Below, piece by piece: positions 43,261 to 51,334 of a DNA stretch of 64,000 bases. The stretch's first letter is position 1, and every line of letters begins with the position of its first letter. Source of the DNA: Lentzea kentuckyensis (GTDB lineage: Bacteria; Actinomycetota; Actinomycetes; Mycobacteriales; Pseudonocardiaceae); contig NZ_MUYM01000056.1 in assembly GCF_002150765.1 (NCBI RefSeq), positions 120,411-184,410 on the forward strand, in the 5' to 3' direction. The translations under genes and the position numbers were made by a program. The notes below the pieces were generated by a model that saw only the letters and a program-made list of their open reading frames with translations, was not told where the DNA came from and did not search any database.

Positions 43261-44727
43261 GTGATCAGGAACTTCGCCGTCGTCGGTCCAGGGCGGGCGA
43301 CCAGGGAGCGGTTGACGGCCGCTCTCGCGGCCGCGCCGGACATGGCGGTCTACCGGATCGGGCGGGGCGCCGACCCGTTGCCGGTGGCGGCCACGTTCGA
43401 TCCGTCCGACCAGTCGGGCTGCCGGAGTCTGCTGGACTGGTTCGAGCGCGGGGCGCCGTCGGGTGCGGTGTTGCTGGTGGACGACTGGGCGTTGTGCGCA
43501 GGGCAGGACCCGGAGCTGGACCGGACCGTGGAGTGGATCGCGGCGCTGGGGCCCGGGCGTGGGGTGCAGGTCGTGGTCACGGCTCGGAGGTGGGCCGATC
43601 TGCCGGACCGGTTGCGCAGGCTCCTGCTCGGCGAGCCGACGGACTTCCTCGGGCTGCACGGCATCGAGGCCGATCTGAGCAACATGTGGCAGCGCGACGA
43701 CCTCAGGGCCGCCATCGGTGTCGACGACCGGGGCTGGCCGGTCCACGTCGAGATCACGCCGGGCAGCGCCGTGCACCGCGGCACGCCGGACCAGCTGCGC
43801 AGCGCACTGCTCGGCCTGATGGTCACGCACTCGGCCGACCACGTGCAGTACCTCTTCGTCGACGGCGACGGCAGCGGCGTCTTCGATCCGCTGGCGTACG
43901 TGGACCAGGTCGCGTTCACGATCACGCCGGCGGCGGACGACGCGATGGTCGTCCGGCTGCTGGACGCGTTCTACGGCGAGATCAACCGGCGCCAGGAGAT
44001 CGTGCACACCGAAGGGAACTCCGTCCCCGAACTGATCATCTGCGTGTCCGGTGCGGAGGCTTTCCTGGCCAGGGAACCGAAGTTCCTCGCGGCGCTGCTG
44101 ATGGCCATGCGCGCCGGTCGCTCGCTGGGCATGCACGTCGTGTTCGCAGGCGTTGTGCCCCAAGGGATTCCGTACGAGCTCCCGGAGTGGCCGCTCGCCA
44201 CCCCCACCCATGACTTCGCCGAGGCGCTCGACGACCTGCCGGACGTCACCGGTGGCGGCATCGCCTACGAGATCGTGCTGCCACCGCTCGGCGAACCGCT
44301 GACGCTCGACATGCTCCCGCCCGGCGCCGTCGGCCTGCTGGACAAGCCGTACGAACACCGCCGCGACCCGCTCGTCCCGGCCTTCACGACGGAACTGCGG
44401 CACGGCGCCATCGTCGGCGCGCCCGGCAGCGGCAAGTCCACGGCGTTGCGCACCCTCGCCGCCGCGCTCGGCGATCTCAGCGCGTTCCAACTGCTCGACG
44501 GCCCCGGCGAGCCCCTCGACCCGCAACGGCACATCGTCGTCACCGCGCACACCTGGGACCAGGTGCCGTCGTTCATCAGGGACAGCCTGGCGTTCGGCAT
44601 CGAACTCCGGCTGGACGACCCCGGCACCTCGCTGATCAACGCCCGCAGCGCCGCGCACGTACCGGACCAGCCCGGCATGGGGCTTTCCGTGCACGACCAG
44701 ACCGCCGTCCAGATCGCGGTCCCGTGA
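43261..44727 (+). CDS. EccC-like degenerate ATPase, first of a pair
   Basis: A 488-aa soluble protein built from EccC (ESX FtsK/SpoIIIE-type) segments. Residues about 65-130 resemble the Walker B half of a terminal EccC domain (LLVDDWALCA). About 152-320 match a central domain (IGVDDRGWPVHVE, THSADH, RRQEIV, GRSLGMHVVFAGV), but the P-loop is missing. About 381-488 hold one intact Walker A, GAPGSGKST (386-394), and an EccC-like end IELRLDDP...PGMGL. No membrane segment. It overlaps the next, related gene by GTGA. Confidence 0.7.
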   Translation: MIRNFAVVGPGRATRERLTAALAAAPDMAVYRIGRGADPLPVAATFDPSDQSGCRSLLDWFERGAPSGAVLLVDDWALCAGQDPELDRTVEWIAALGPGRGVQVVVTARRWADLPDRLRRLLLGEPTDFLGLHGIEADLSNMWQRDDLRAAIGVDDRGWPVHVEITPGSAVHRGTPDQLRSALLGLMVTHSADHVQYLFVDGDGSGVFDPLAYVDQVAFTITPAADDAMVVRLLDAFYGEINRRQEIVHTEGNSVPELIICVSGAEAFLAREPKFLAALLMAMRAGRSLGMHVVFAGVVPQGIPYELPEWPLATPTHDFAEALDDLPDVTGGGIAYEIVLPPLGEPLTLDMLPPGAVGLLDKPYEHRRDPLVPAFTTELRHGAIVGAPGSGKSTALRTLAAALGDLSAFQLLDGPGEPLDPQRHIVVTAHTWDQVPSFIRDSLAFGIELRLDDPGTSLINARSAAHVPDQPGMGLSVHDQTAVQIAVP

Positions 44728-46358
44728 CCGGGCCGGTCTACCGCATCGGCCGGGGCACACCGGCCGAGCCGGTCAACGTCTCGTTCGACCCCGCCGACGA
44801 GCGCCGCCGCCAGAACCTGCTGACGTGGTTCGAACGCGGTGCCGAGCCCGGTGCGACGCTGCTGATCGACGACTGGAAGCTCTGCGCGGCAAGCGATCCC
44901 GGGCTCGCCGAGGCCGTCCGGTGGATCACCTCGACGGCCAGGGACGTCCGGGTGGTCATCACGGCCAGCACGCTGACCGACGTTCCGAAGCACCTGCGAT
45001 CGTTGGTGCGGATGGACTTCCTCGCCCTGCACGGCCTGAGCACCTTCACCAAGGCGCTCGCCTGGAAGGGCCGGTGGTGGAAGGTCCCGATCGGCATCGA
45101 CAGCACCGGCGAACCGGTCGTCGTCGAGCTCACGCACTTCGTGGACGGCAAGTGGCGCACGGGGTCGCACCTCAGCGTCACCCCACGGGAGGCGTTCCGC
45201 AGTCTGCTGCTGGGCCTCATGACCACACACTCGCCCAAGCTGTTCCAAGCGATCTTCATCGACGCGCACGACACCGACACGTTCGCCGGGCTCGACCAGG
45301 CGCCGCACGTTCAGGCCCATCATCGGGACGTGGCAAGGGATCCCGCAGAGCTCGCGAAGGCGATCCTGGCCGAGTCGGAACGCCGGCTGGAGATCGTCGG
45401 CAACACCTGGACGATCTTCGACCACCGCGGCCTGCACCAGGTGCTGCCACAACTGCTCATCTGCGTCACCGGTTTTCGGGACGTCGAAGCCACGGAGCTC
45501 GGCACCGCCCTCGCCACCGTCGCCCAGGACGTCGGCAGGTCCGGGATGCAGCTGCTGCTGGACGCCCCGCACGAGTCGACGAGGGTGTGGATCGACGACT
45601 GCACGACGCCGGCGAACCTCGACCAGCACGCCGGTGAGCTGCCCCGGCTGATGCGCCAGGCCGAGCAGCCACCGGACTTCTTCATGCTGCACGACATGCC
45701 GAAGTTCGACCCGACGCACGGATGGCGACCGCGGCCGATCAAGTTGAGGTACCGGGCCGCGGTGGGTGTGGACGAGTACAACCAGCCCGTCGAGATCGAC
45801 ATCAAGGCCGGCCTCACGGAGGACGGGATGGGTCCGCACGGCGAGGTCGTGGCGCCTCCAGAACGACGTTCCGACGCACTCAAAGCGCTGATTCTCGGCC
45901 AGATGCTGTGGCACTCGCCGGACGAACTCCAGGTCGTACTCATCGACTTCCACGGCACTGGCGTGTTCGCGAGCCTGGCGCACGCACCGCACGTGCAACC
46001 ACACCATCTGAAGGACGACCTGGAACAACGCATCAGGATGCTGGCAGATGGCACCGCACCACCGCGGCTGCTCGTCTGCGTGGACGGCGTGCACGGCCTG
46101 GCAGAAGCAAGGCCGGCGTTCTTCTCGACGCTGCAGACCCTCACCCAGGTAGGACGCACGTACGGCCAGCACCTGCTGCTGTCCGACACCACGCCGCCCA
46201 GCGACCTGCCCCAGCTCCACACCACGTACCGCCTGGAGCTCACCGAGAACGGCTGGGAACGCCGCATCGGCAGATCGGTGGAGAGCTTCGTGCTCCCCAC
46301 CGACCTCGACGCGGTCGCACGGTCACTGCCGATCGCGATGTACGCGGCTACGTCATGA
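44724..46358 (+). CDS. EccC-like degenerate ATPase, second of a pair
   Basis: A 544-aa soluble paralog of the preceding protein (shared opening VYRIGRG, FDPxD, LLxWFERGA, DDWxLCA). It has two EccC-type domains (about 120-270 and 345-500) with retained THSP/WHSP, HVQxHH and VGRTYGQHLLL segments. In the second, MGPHG (369-373) is followed by VVAPPERRSDA where EccC has the P-loop GATGSGKSE; IDFHGTGVF (Asp408) stands in for the VDFKGG loop. No Walker A exists in this protein, so ATP hydrolysis is unlikely. Confidence 0.7.
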   Translation: MTGPVYRIGRGTPAEPVNVSFDPADERRRQNLLTWFERGAEPGATLLIDDWKLCAASDPGLAEAVRWITSTARDVRVVITASTLTDVPKHLRSLVRMDFLALHGLSTFTKALAWKGRWWKVPIGIDSTGEPVVVELTHFVDGKWRTGSHLSVTPREAFRSLLLGLMTTHSPKLFQAIFIDAHDTDTFAGLDQAPHVQAHHRDVARDPAELAKAILAESERRLEIVGNTWTIFDHRGLHQVLPQLLICVTGFRDVEATELGTALATVAQDVGRSGMQLLLDAPHESTRVWIDDCTTPANLDQHAGELPRLMRQAEQPPDFFMLHDMPKFDPTHGWRPRPIKLRYRAAVGVDEYNQPVEIDIKAGLTEDGMGPHGEVVAPPERRSDALKALILGQMLWHSPDELQVVLIDFHGTGVFASLAHAPHVQPHHLKDDLEQRIRMLADGTAPPRLLVCVDGVHGLAEARPAFFSTLQTLTQVGRTYGQHLLLSDTTPPSDLPQLHTTYRLELTENGWERRIGRSVESFVLPTDLDAVARSLPIAMYAATS

Positions 46359-47996
46359 ACGACGCAGTTTTCGTTGCGCGTCATAGAGGTTGCGCGGCGT
46401 GACGTCGGTGGTGCCGTAGAGCTCCAACCGCGAGTTCAACGGCCCGGCGAAGTCCGGCTTGTCGATCTGACCGAAGTCGCGCACCTCGGAGATCGCCACC
46501 GTGGCACTGCACGGGGCCACCTGGTCGATCCGGACGTTGCCGGCGCGCTGGTTCGTCACCGTGACGTTCCAGTGCGCGAACCTGGCGCCGTACAACGGAC
46601 CCGCGTTCGCACTACCGCCGTGCGCACCGACGTTGTTGATGGTGATCTCGGTGCGGACGTTGCCGAACGGCAGGCCGCGGTGAGTGTCGAAGACGTCGTG
46701 GTCCATCTTGCCGCGGGTCCAGACGTTGCCGCAGGACAGGCCTTCGACGTTCAACCCGTGGTTGCCCGCACCGGCCTGGGAGGGCTCGGACGGGGCCTCG
46801 ATCACGAACCCGTCGGTCAGGTTGTCGTGGGACTGCTCGCGCGTCGCATAAGCATGATGGTGACCACGGCCGGACACCCGCGTGTTCAGCAACGAGATCC
46901 CCTTGGAGGACACCAGGAGGAACCCGTTGTCGACGTCCTGCACGTGCACGTCGTCGGCCCAGCAGTCCCACGCGCACTGGAACGCCAGACCGTTGTACCC
47001 CTTGTCCTGCAAGTGCTTCGGCGTCGGCACCTTGTACATCTCGATCTTGATGCCCTCGACGCCCGCACCCGTGACGACCGGCGCCATCGTGGTCAGACGC
47101 GCCTTCCACTCCGGGCGGATCTCCAGCGGCAACGGCTGCGCGAGCTTGACCCTGTTGCCGCGCACCCATTCCACGCGCACCGGCCACAGGAAGGGGAAGT
47201 ACGACAGGAGCTTGTCCTTGTCGTCCCACTTGTAGGACGCACAGCCAGGGAGGTCACCGCACATGTGCTTCGGCAGCGAGTACTCGGAGTCGTCCAGCCG
47301 CAGCAACACGCGCTGACCGGCGCGCAGCTTCCGTCCATTCTCGACGGTCATGACGAACGAACCCCGAGCCGCGGCACCGGTCACGGTGGTCAACACGGAA
47401 CCCTGCTCCAGCTCGTTGCCCGTCCAGCCCTCGAACGGCCACTTGTGCGCCTTGATCGCTTCGACCAACGGCTGGTAGCGGTCGCGGTGGCACACCCACA
47501 CCAGACCGCCCGACCAGCTCCACGCCGAGTTCTCCGAGCCGTAGCGGCTGCGGTTGATGCCGACGATCTCCTCCAGCGACCGGGTCGCGTAGAACGTCGT
47601 CTTCGTGCTGCCCGCACCACGCAACACCACGTTGTCGTAACCGATGCGGATGATGTCGTCGATCCGGTAGCGGCCCGGCGGCACGAGGACGGTGCCGCCA
47701 CCCAGCCGGCCCACGAACTCGATCGCCCTGTTGATCGCCGGAGCAGCGTCCGCCGAGCCGTCCCGGCGTGCGCCGAAGAACAGCACGTTCGCCAGCACAG
47801 GCCTGTGAGCAGGCTTTTCACCCGTCCGATAGCCGGCGTAGGCGATGTTCGGGATCTGCGGGTGGTTGTACGGGTTCGCCACGAACTCCTGCCACAGCGA
47901 GGCGGAGGACACTGCCGAGGCAGTCCCCGTCATCGCTGACGTGCCGACCAGCGCAACCCCTGTAGCCAGCAGGAATCGCCGTCTGTCGATGTTCAT
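46353..47996 (-). CDS. Tat-exported right-handed beta-helix protein (pectate-lyase-like)
   Basis: A 547-aa secreted protein with a twin-arginine signal (DRRRFLLATGVALVG, cut near TASA). The mature part has the pectate-lyase-3 opening NVLFFGARRDGSADAAPAINRAIEFVG and many short strands rich in G, N and V, typical of a parallel beta-helix carbohydrate enzyme. The exact substrate cannot be read. It is embedded among ESX-related genes and converges on the EccC-like gene with a 6-bp overlap. Not obviously part of that system. Confidence 0.82.
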   Translation of the reverse strand: MNIDRRRFLLATGVALVGTSAMTGTASAVSSASLWQEFVANPYNHPQIPNIAYAGYRTGEKPAHRPVLANVLFFGARRDGSADAAPAINRAIEFVGRLGGGTVLVPPGRYRIDDIIRIGYDNVVLRGAGSTKTTFYATRSLEEIVGINRSRYGSENSAWSWSGGLVWVCHRDRYQPLVEAIKAHKWPFEGWTGNELEQGSVLTTVTGAAARGSFVMTVENGRKLRAGQRVLLRLDDSEYSLPKHMCGDLPGCASYKWDDKDKLLSYFPFLWPVRVEWVRGNRVKLAQPLPLEIRPEWKARLTTMAPVVTGAGVEGIKIEMYKVPTPKHLQDKGYNGLAFQCAWDCWADDVHVQDVDNGFLLVSSKGISLLNTRVSGRGHHHAYATREQSHDNLTDGFVIEAPSEPSQAGAGNHGLNVEGLSCGNVWTRGKMDHDVFDTHRGLPFGNVRTEITINNVGAHGGSANAGPLYGARFAHWNVTVTNQRAGNVRIDQVAPCSATVAISEVRDFGQIDKPDFAGPLNSRLELYGTTDVTPRNLYDAQRKLRRS

Positions 47997-48052
47997 TTCG
48001 CCGTCTCCAAGGGGTCTTGGCCACGGCGGCGGTGGTCAGATCAAACCAGACA

Positions 48053-48859
48053 TCAGCCGCTTGCGGAACGAACCGCTTCGGAGATCAGCTCGTCCACCTG
48101 GTGCATCATCCGGCGGGCGTCGGTCGGCGTGAAGGTGCTCCACGGCGGCTGGCCGTTCGAGGCACGGCGTTGCTGCAGGTAGCGGCCTTCTTCGGTGTCG
48201 AAGAACGCGACCACGCGCTCAGGCCGCCAGCGCTTGCCGTACTTGTCCCGGCACGCGGCACCGAAGTTCCCGGTGTGCACGAGACCGGTGAACATCTTCA
48301 CCAGCGCCTTGGCGTCGTCCTCGCGCAGGCCGATGCCCCGGAACGCGGCCTCCATCGACTTCGGCGAGCCGTCGGTCTGCGCGATCGCCTTCTCGATGTC
48401 GGCGCTGGGCAGCGTCACCGACAGGCCCGTGCCGGCGGGATGGGACGGCAGCACCGAGAGCACCGCCGAGGCGAGCCCGGAGCCCGCCCACGGCTGGAAC
48501 GTCAGCTGGTCGTCCCGCAACGTCGCGAGCGCGCCCCAGTCACCGTTCGCGACGGCGAGGACGCGCAGGCTGTGGCCGAGCCAGAGGCGGCCGTCCGCCT
48601 CTCGCTCTGGCTTGACGAACATGCGCAGCAGTCCGTCCAGTTCGGACGAAATCCCGCGCGAGTTGCCCAGGCGGCGGTGGTCCAACTGCTGGTAGACGCG
48701 GTTCTCGAGCTGGATGCGCTCTTCCCGCGTCTTGCCGGGCGTGGGAACTTTCAGCACGAGCGGCATGGGGCCGACGTTCATGCGTTCCCACAGCACGTCG
48801 AACTCCTCGGCGGAGAGAGTGATCGGCTCCCTCTCCGCCGTACCGCCGAACAGGCTCAC
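48053..48859 (-). CDS. EspG-family ESX secretion chaperone
   Basis: A 268-aa protein of the EspG family, starting with ITLSAEEFDVLWERMNVGPMP, the family pattern. EspG proteins bind PE/PPE pairs in the cytoplasm and keep the PPE tip free for delivery to an ESX channel. The start overlaps the stop of the PPE-like gene (GTGA), so chaperone and client are co-translated. It is last in the PE-like, PPE-like, EspG order. Confidence 0.85.
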   Translation of the reverse strand: MSLFGGTAEREPITLSAEEFDVLWERMNVGPMPLVLKVPTPGKTREERIQLENRVYQQLDHRRLGNSRGISSELDGLLRMFVKPEREADGRLWLGHSLRVLAVANGDWGALATLRDDQLTFQPWAGSGLASAVLSVLPSHPAGTGLSVTLPSADIEKAIAQTDGSPKSMEAAFRGIGLREDDAKALVKMFTGLVHTGNFGAACRDKYGKRWRPERVVAFFDTEEGRYLQQRRASNGQPPWSTFTPTDARRMMHQVDELISEAVRSASG

Positions 48860-50088
48860 TCCGAGAAGCCGCCGATGACGGGCGGCGCGACCATCCGGTC
48901 GTCGCCGAACACGTCGTCGGTCTCGACCAGGTAGTCAGCCGCCTTGTGCTCGAGGTCGTCCTCGCCCTCGCCCTTCTGGCCGTGCGCGCCACCGGCACCA
49001 GCGCCGGCCGCGCCGCCCTTGCCCGCGGCGCCACCCGCACCGGAGCCCATGGCTCCGCCGCGCATGCCCTCGGGACCCATGCCGGGCAGGCTGCCGGGCT
49101 TCATCGAGCCCTGCTGGCCGGACGCGCCGAGCGAGCCGGACATCGGCCCGAACGCCTTGCCGCCACCGAGCTGACCACCGCGAACGTTGCCGAGCTGACC
49201 ACCGCGGCCACCACCGGGCGTGCCGGTGGAGGGCCGGGTGAACACCGGTCCGCCGGGAGTCGTCGGCTGCGGCGTCGGATGCGGAAGGCTCGTCGGCGGC
49301 GGGGTGTGCACCGGCGGTGGCGGCGTGGGCGTCGGCTGGACCCACGACGTGTGCGTGGTGTCGGTGGGCGGCGGCGTCCAGCCGGTCGACACCTGCTGCT
49401 GAGTCGACGGCGGGGTCACCCACGACTGGTTCGTCGTGCCGGTGTTGTGCCCGGACGGCGACGGCGCCCCGGTCGAGGTGTAGCCGACGCGCGTGCTGCC
49501 GGTGCCGGTGTCGGTGGGCGGCGGCGTGTCGATCACGACCTGCGGCGGCTGCGGGAAGTCACCGAGCGTCGACGAGTTCCAGCGGCTGTCGGACTGGTAG
49601 TCCTCCATGACCTTGACGGCCTGGGCGGCGGCGTTGTCCGCGGCCGCCTCCTGCTTCTCGTGGTCCAGCTGCTGGCCGACGACGTGCGCCATGCCGACCG
49701 GGCCGGTCAGCGCGCCGACCGCCATGTCCATGAAGCCGGGCTTCTCGGTGGTGACCGGGACGACCTCGGGCATCTTCTTGCGCGCGTCGGCGATGAACTC
49801 GCCCTGCAGGCGCGCGGAGCTCTCCATGGTCGTGGCGCCCTGTTCGGCGAACCCGGCCCACTCACCCAGCGGCGACAGCGCGCCCTTCGCGGCGTCAGCG
49901 GCGTCGGACTCCCAGTCCGCGCCCATCTTGGTGAGCGCCTGGTGCAGGTCGCTGTCGATCTGGGCGAGCGTGGCCGCGATCGTCTTCCAGCCCTGCTCCA
50001 CCGGGATGGAGGCGGAGACGCCGGGACCGGAGTTGATCATGTTGTACAGCTCGGGGTGTCCGTACCCCTGGAAGCGGTGGTCAGTCAT
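48856..50088 (-). CDS. PPE-like ESX substrate with proline- and glycine-rich tail
   Basis: A 410-aa protein. Residues about 1-160 form a helical WXG/PPE-type domain (GADWESDAADAAKGAL, then LGEWAGFAEQGATTM). About 185-290 are Pro/Thr-rich (PPPTDT, PTPTPPPPVHTPPP), about 290-385 Gly-rich, ending in a short acidic tail. It lacks a signal peptide. Together with the PE-like gene 15 nt upstream and EspG downstream it makes a standard ESX client-chaperone unit. Confidence 0.82.
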   Translation of the reverse strand: MTDHRFQGYGHPELYNMINSGPGVSASIPVEQGWKTIAATLAQIDSDLHQALTKMGADWESDAADAAKGALSPLGEWAGFAEQGATTMESSARLQGEFIADARKKMPEVVPVTTEKPGFMDMAVGALTGPVGMAHVVGQQLDHEKQEAAADNAAAQAVKVMEDYQSDSRWNSSTLGDFPQPPQVVIDTPPPTDTGTGSTRVGYTSTGAPSPSGHNTGTTNQSWVTPPSTQQQVSTGWTPPPTDTTHTSWVQPTPTPPPPVHTPPPTSLPHPTPQPTTPGGPVFTRPSTGTPGGGRGGQLGNVRGGQLGGGKAFGPMSGSLGASGQQGSMKPGSLPGMGPEGMRGGAMGSGAGGAAGKGGAAGAGAGGAHGQKGEGEDDLEHKAADYLVETDDVFGDDRMVAPPVIGGFSE

Positions 50089-50103
50089 CGGTCAGTCCCC
50101 CTC

Positions 50104-50475
50104 TCAGCCTTGGTCTCGCAGGTACTTGCCCCACATGGCCTCGTTGTCGCCCTCGGTCAGGCGGTACTGCTCCTCGATGCGGGTGAGCTGGCTGATCACG
50201 CCGACGAGCTGCTCGCGGTAGACCGTCAGCGCGGTCAACGCCTTCTCCGAGGTCTGGTCGTTGAACGCCTTGGAGGTCTCACTGCTGATCGGGTCCTGTG
50301 CCCAGGGCTTCGTGGGCAGGTCCCGGGAAACTCGTGCGATCTTGTTGTCGAACTCGTCGAGTGCGTGCTCAAAGGCCTTCCGGGCGGCCGGAATGGCCGA
50401 AGGGTCGACCTTGAGCTTGCGTTGCCCGAACTCAGGGGGCGTCGAACCGCCACCGCCACCGTCCGCGAGATACAC
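50104..50475 (-). CDS. PE-like / WXG-type ESX partner protein
   Basis: A 123-aa helical protein with a Gly-rich opening and two long amphipathic helices (about 27-60 and 75-110). Its position directly upstream of the PPE-like gene suggests that it is the PE-type dimer partner. A possible secretion tail YxxxD/E-like stretch near the C-terminus is YRLTE. It starts at GTG 50475. Identification rests on size, helices and neighbours. Confidence 0.65.
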   Translation of the reverse strand: MYLADGGGGGSTPPEFGQRKLKVDPSAIPAARKAFEHALDEFDNKIARVSRDLPTKPWAQDPISSETSKAFNDQTSEKALTALTVYREQLVGVISQLTRIEEQYRLTEGDNEAMWGKYLRDQG

Positions 50476-50590
50476 GGAACACCCTCCTCGGTACGGCCCC
50501 CCAGTTTGGGCCGCATGTGCATTTGGAACGACTTTAGCTCTGATGCATGACGCGAGTGACCGGTTCCCGGTACAAGGCGAGTACTTCTAC

Positions 50591-51184
50591 TCACTTCGTA
50601 GCGAGGACAGCTCCGGCAGCATCCGCGAGCGGCCTGGCCTTCTCGCAGGCACCGTCCACAGTGCCCCCGCCTGCCAGCGGCGAGGCCACCTCGACCAGCA
50701 GCAACTGGCCGTCGTTCGTGTCGAGGTAGATCTGACACTCAGGAGACTTGGTGCCGTCCAGGCCCTTGCTGAGGTAGCCGGGATAGCCCGCCACCTTGAG
50801 CTCGGTGAGCTCCCTCTCCTTGCCGACCGTCCTCTTCAGCCTGTCCACACCGCCGTTGACCAGCGTGTCGATGCTCCAGATGTACTTGCGGTCCTCGAAG
50901 CTGGTGCCGCACCCCTTGCTGCCCTCGCCGTAGTCGGCGTCCGGGGCGCCCGGCTCGACGGTGCGGATCTTGAGCGCCGCCTTCGTCTCGGGCGTGACCA
51001 GCGAGCACGGGTCGAGCGTCTTCATGTCGACGGCCTTCGGCCTGTTCACCGGGGCGGTTCCGGCCGAAGTTCCGGTCGTCGGCGCTCCACCGGTCTGGTT
51101 CCCGGCCGTCGGCGTCCCGGGTTCGGTCGAAGAACACCCGGTCAGGACCGCTGCCAGCACGAACGGGACGGCAAGTCGAAGCAT
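50591..51184 (-). CDS. DUF3558 lipoprotein
   Basis: A 197-aa lipoprotein: signal MLRLAVPFVLAAVLTGC with lipobox LTGC, a Thr/Gly/Pro linker, then a DUF3558 domain (LDPCSLVTPETKAAL, GCGTSF, CQIYLD). DUF3558 proteins often sit beside ESX substrate genes in Pseudonocardiaceae, but the role is unknown. ATG 51184 is chosen because the lipobox follows at the expected distance. It is divergent from the exo-glucosaminidase gene. Confidence 0.85.
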   Translation of the reverse strand: MLRLAVPFVLAAVLTGCSSTEPGTPTAGNQTGGAPTTGTSAGTAPVNRPKAVDMKTLDPCSLVTPETKAALKIRTVEPGAPDADYGEGSKGCGTSFEDRKYIWSIDTLVNGGVDRLKRTVGKERELTELKVAGYPGYLSKGLDGTKSPECQIYLDTNDGQLLLVEVASPLAGGGTVDGACEKARPLADAAGAVLATK

Positions 51185-51275
51185 GGAGGCCAACGTATCG
51201 GATCGCCGCGCACGGAGTGTGGCGAACGATGTGTCCCGTGTCACCCATAAGGCGCATTGCCGGTGACCTCACAAA

Positions 51276-51295
51276 AAGGAAACCTTCTTTACGAT
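51276..51295 (+). promoter_or_regulatory. Weak promoter/operator candidate before the exo-glucosaminidase
   Basis: AAGGAAACCTT (51276-51286) has 4-bp palindromic arms, and TACGAT (51290-51295) is a plausible -10 placed 39 nt before the start codon. The AGGAAA core resembles operators of chitosan-responsive ROK regulators (CsnR type), but the arms are short. No good -35 is visible. Confidence 0.25.
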
Positions 51296-51334
51296 ACCCC
51301 GAAGCGCCGCCGCCCCGATGCGTCGAGGAGCGAC

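Noticed and set aside
44265..46220. 651-codon minus-strand frame opposite the EccC-like genes
   Set aside because: Composition is that of a shadow; the plus-strand frames match EccC segments and overlap properly.
46353..47996. Beta-helix protein as part of the ESX-related system
   Set aside because: It has its own Tat signal, lies on the opposite strand and has no overlap with those operons beyond 6 bp at the tails.
51276..51286. CsnR-type operator before csxA
   Set aside because: The palindromic arms are only 4 bp and the outer positions do not match, so it is kept only as a weak site and not claimed as a regulon link.
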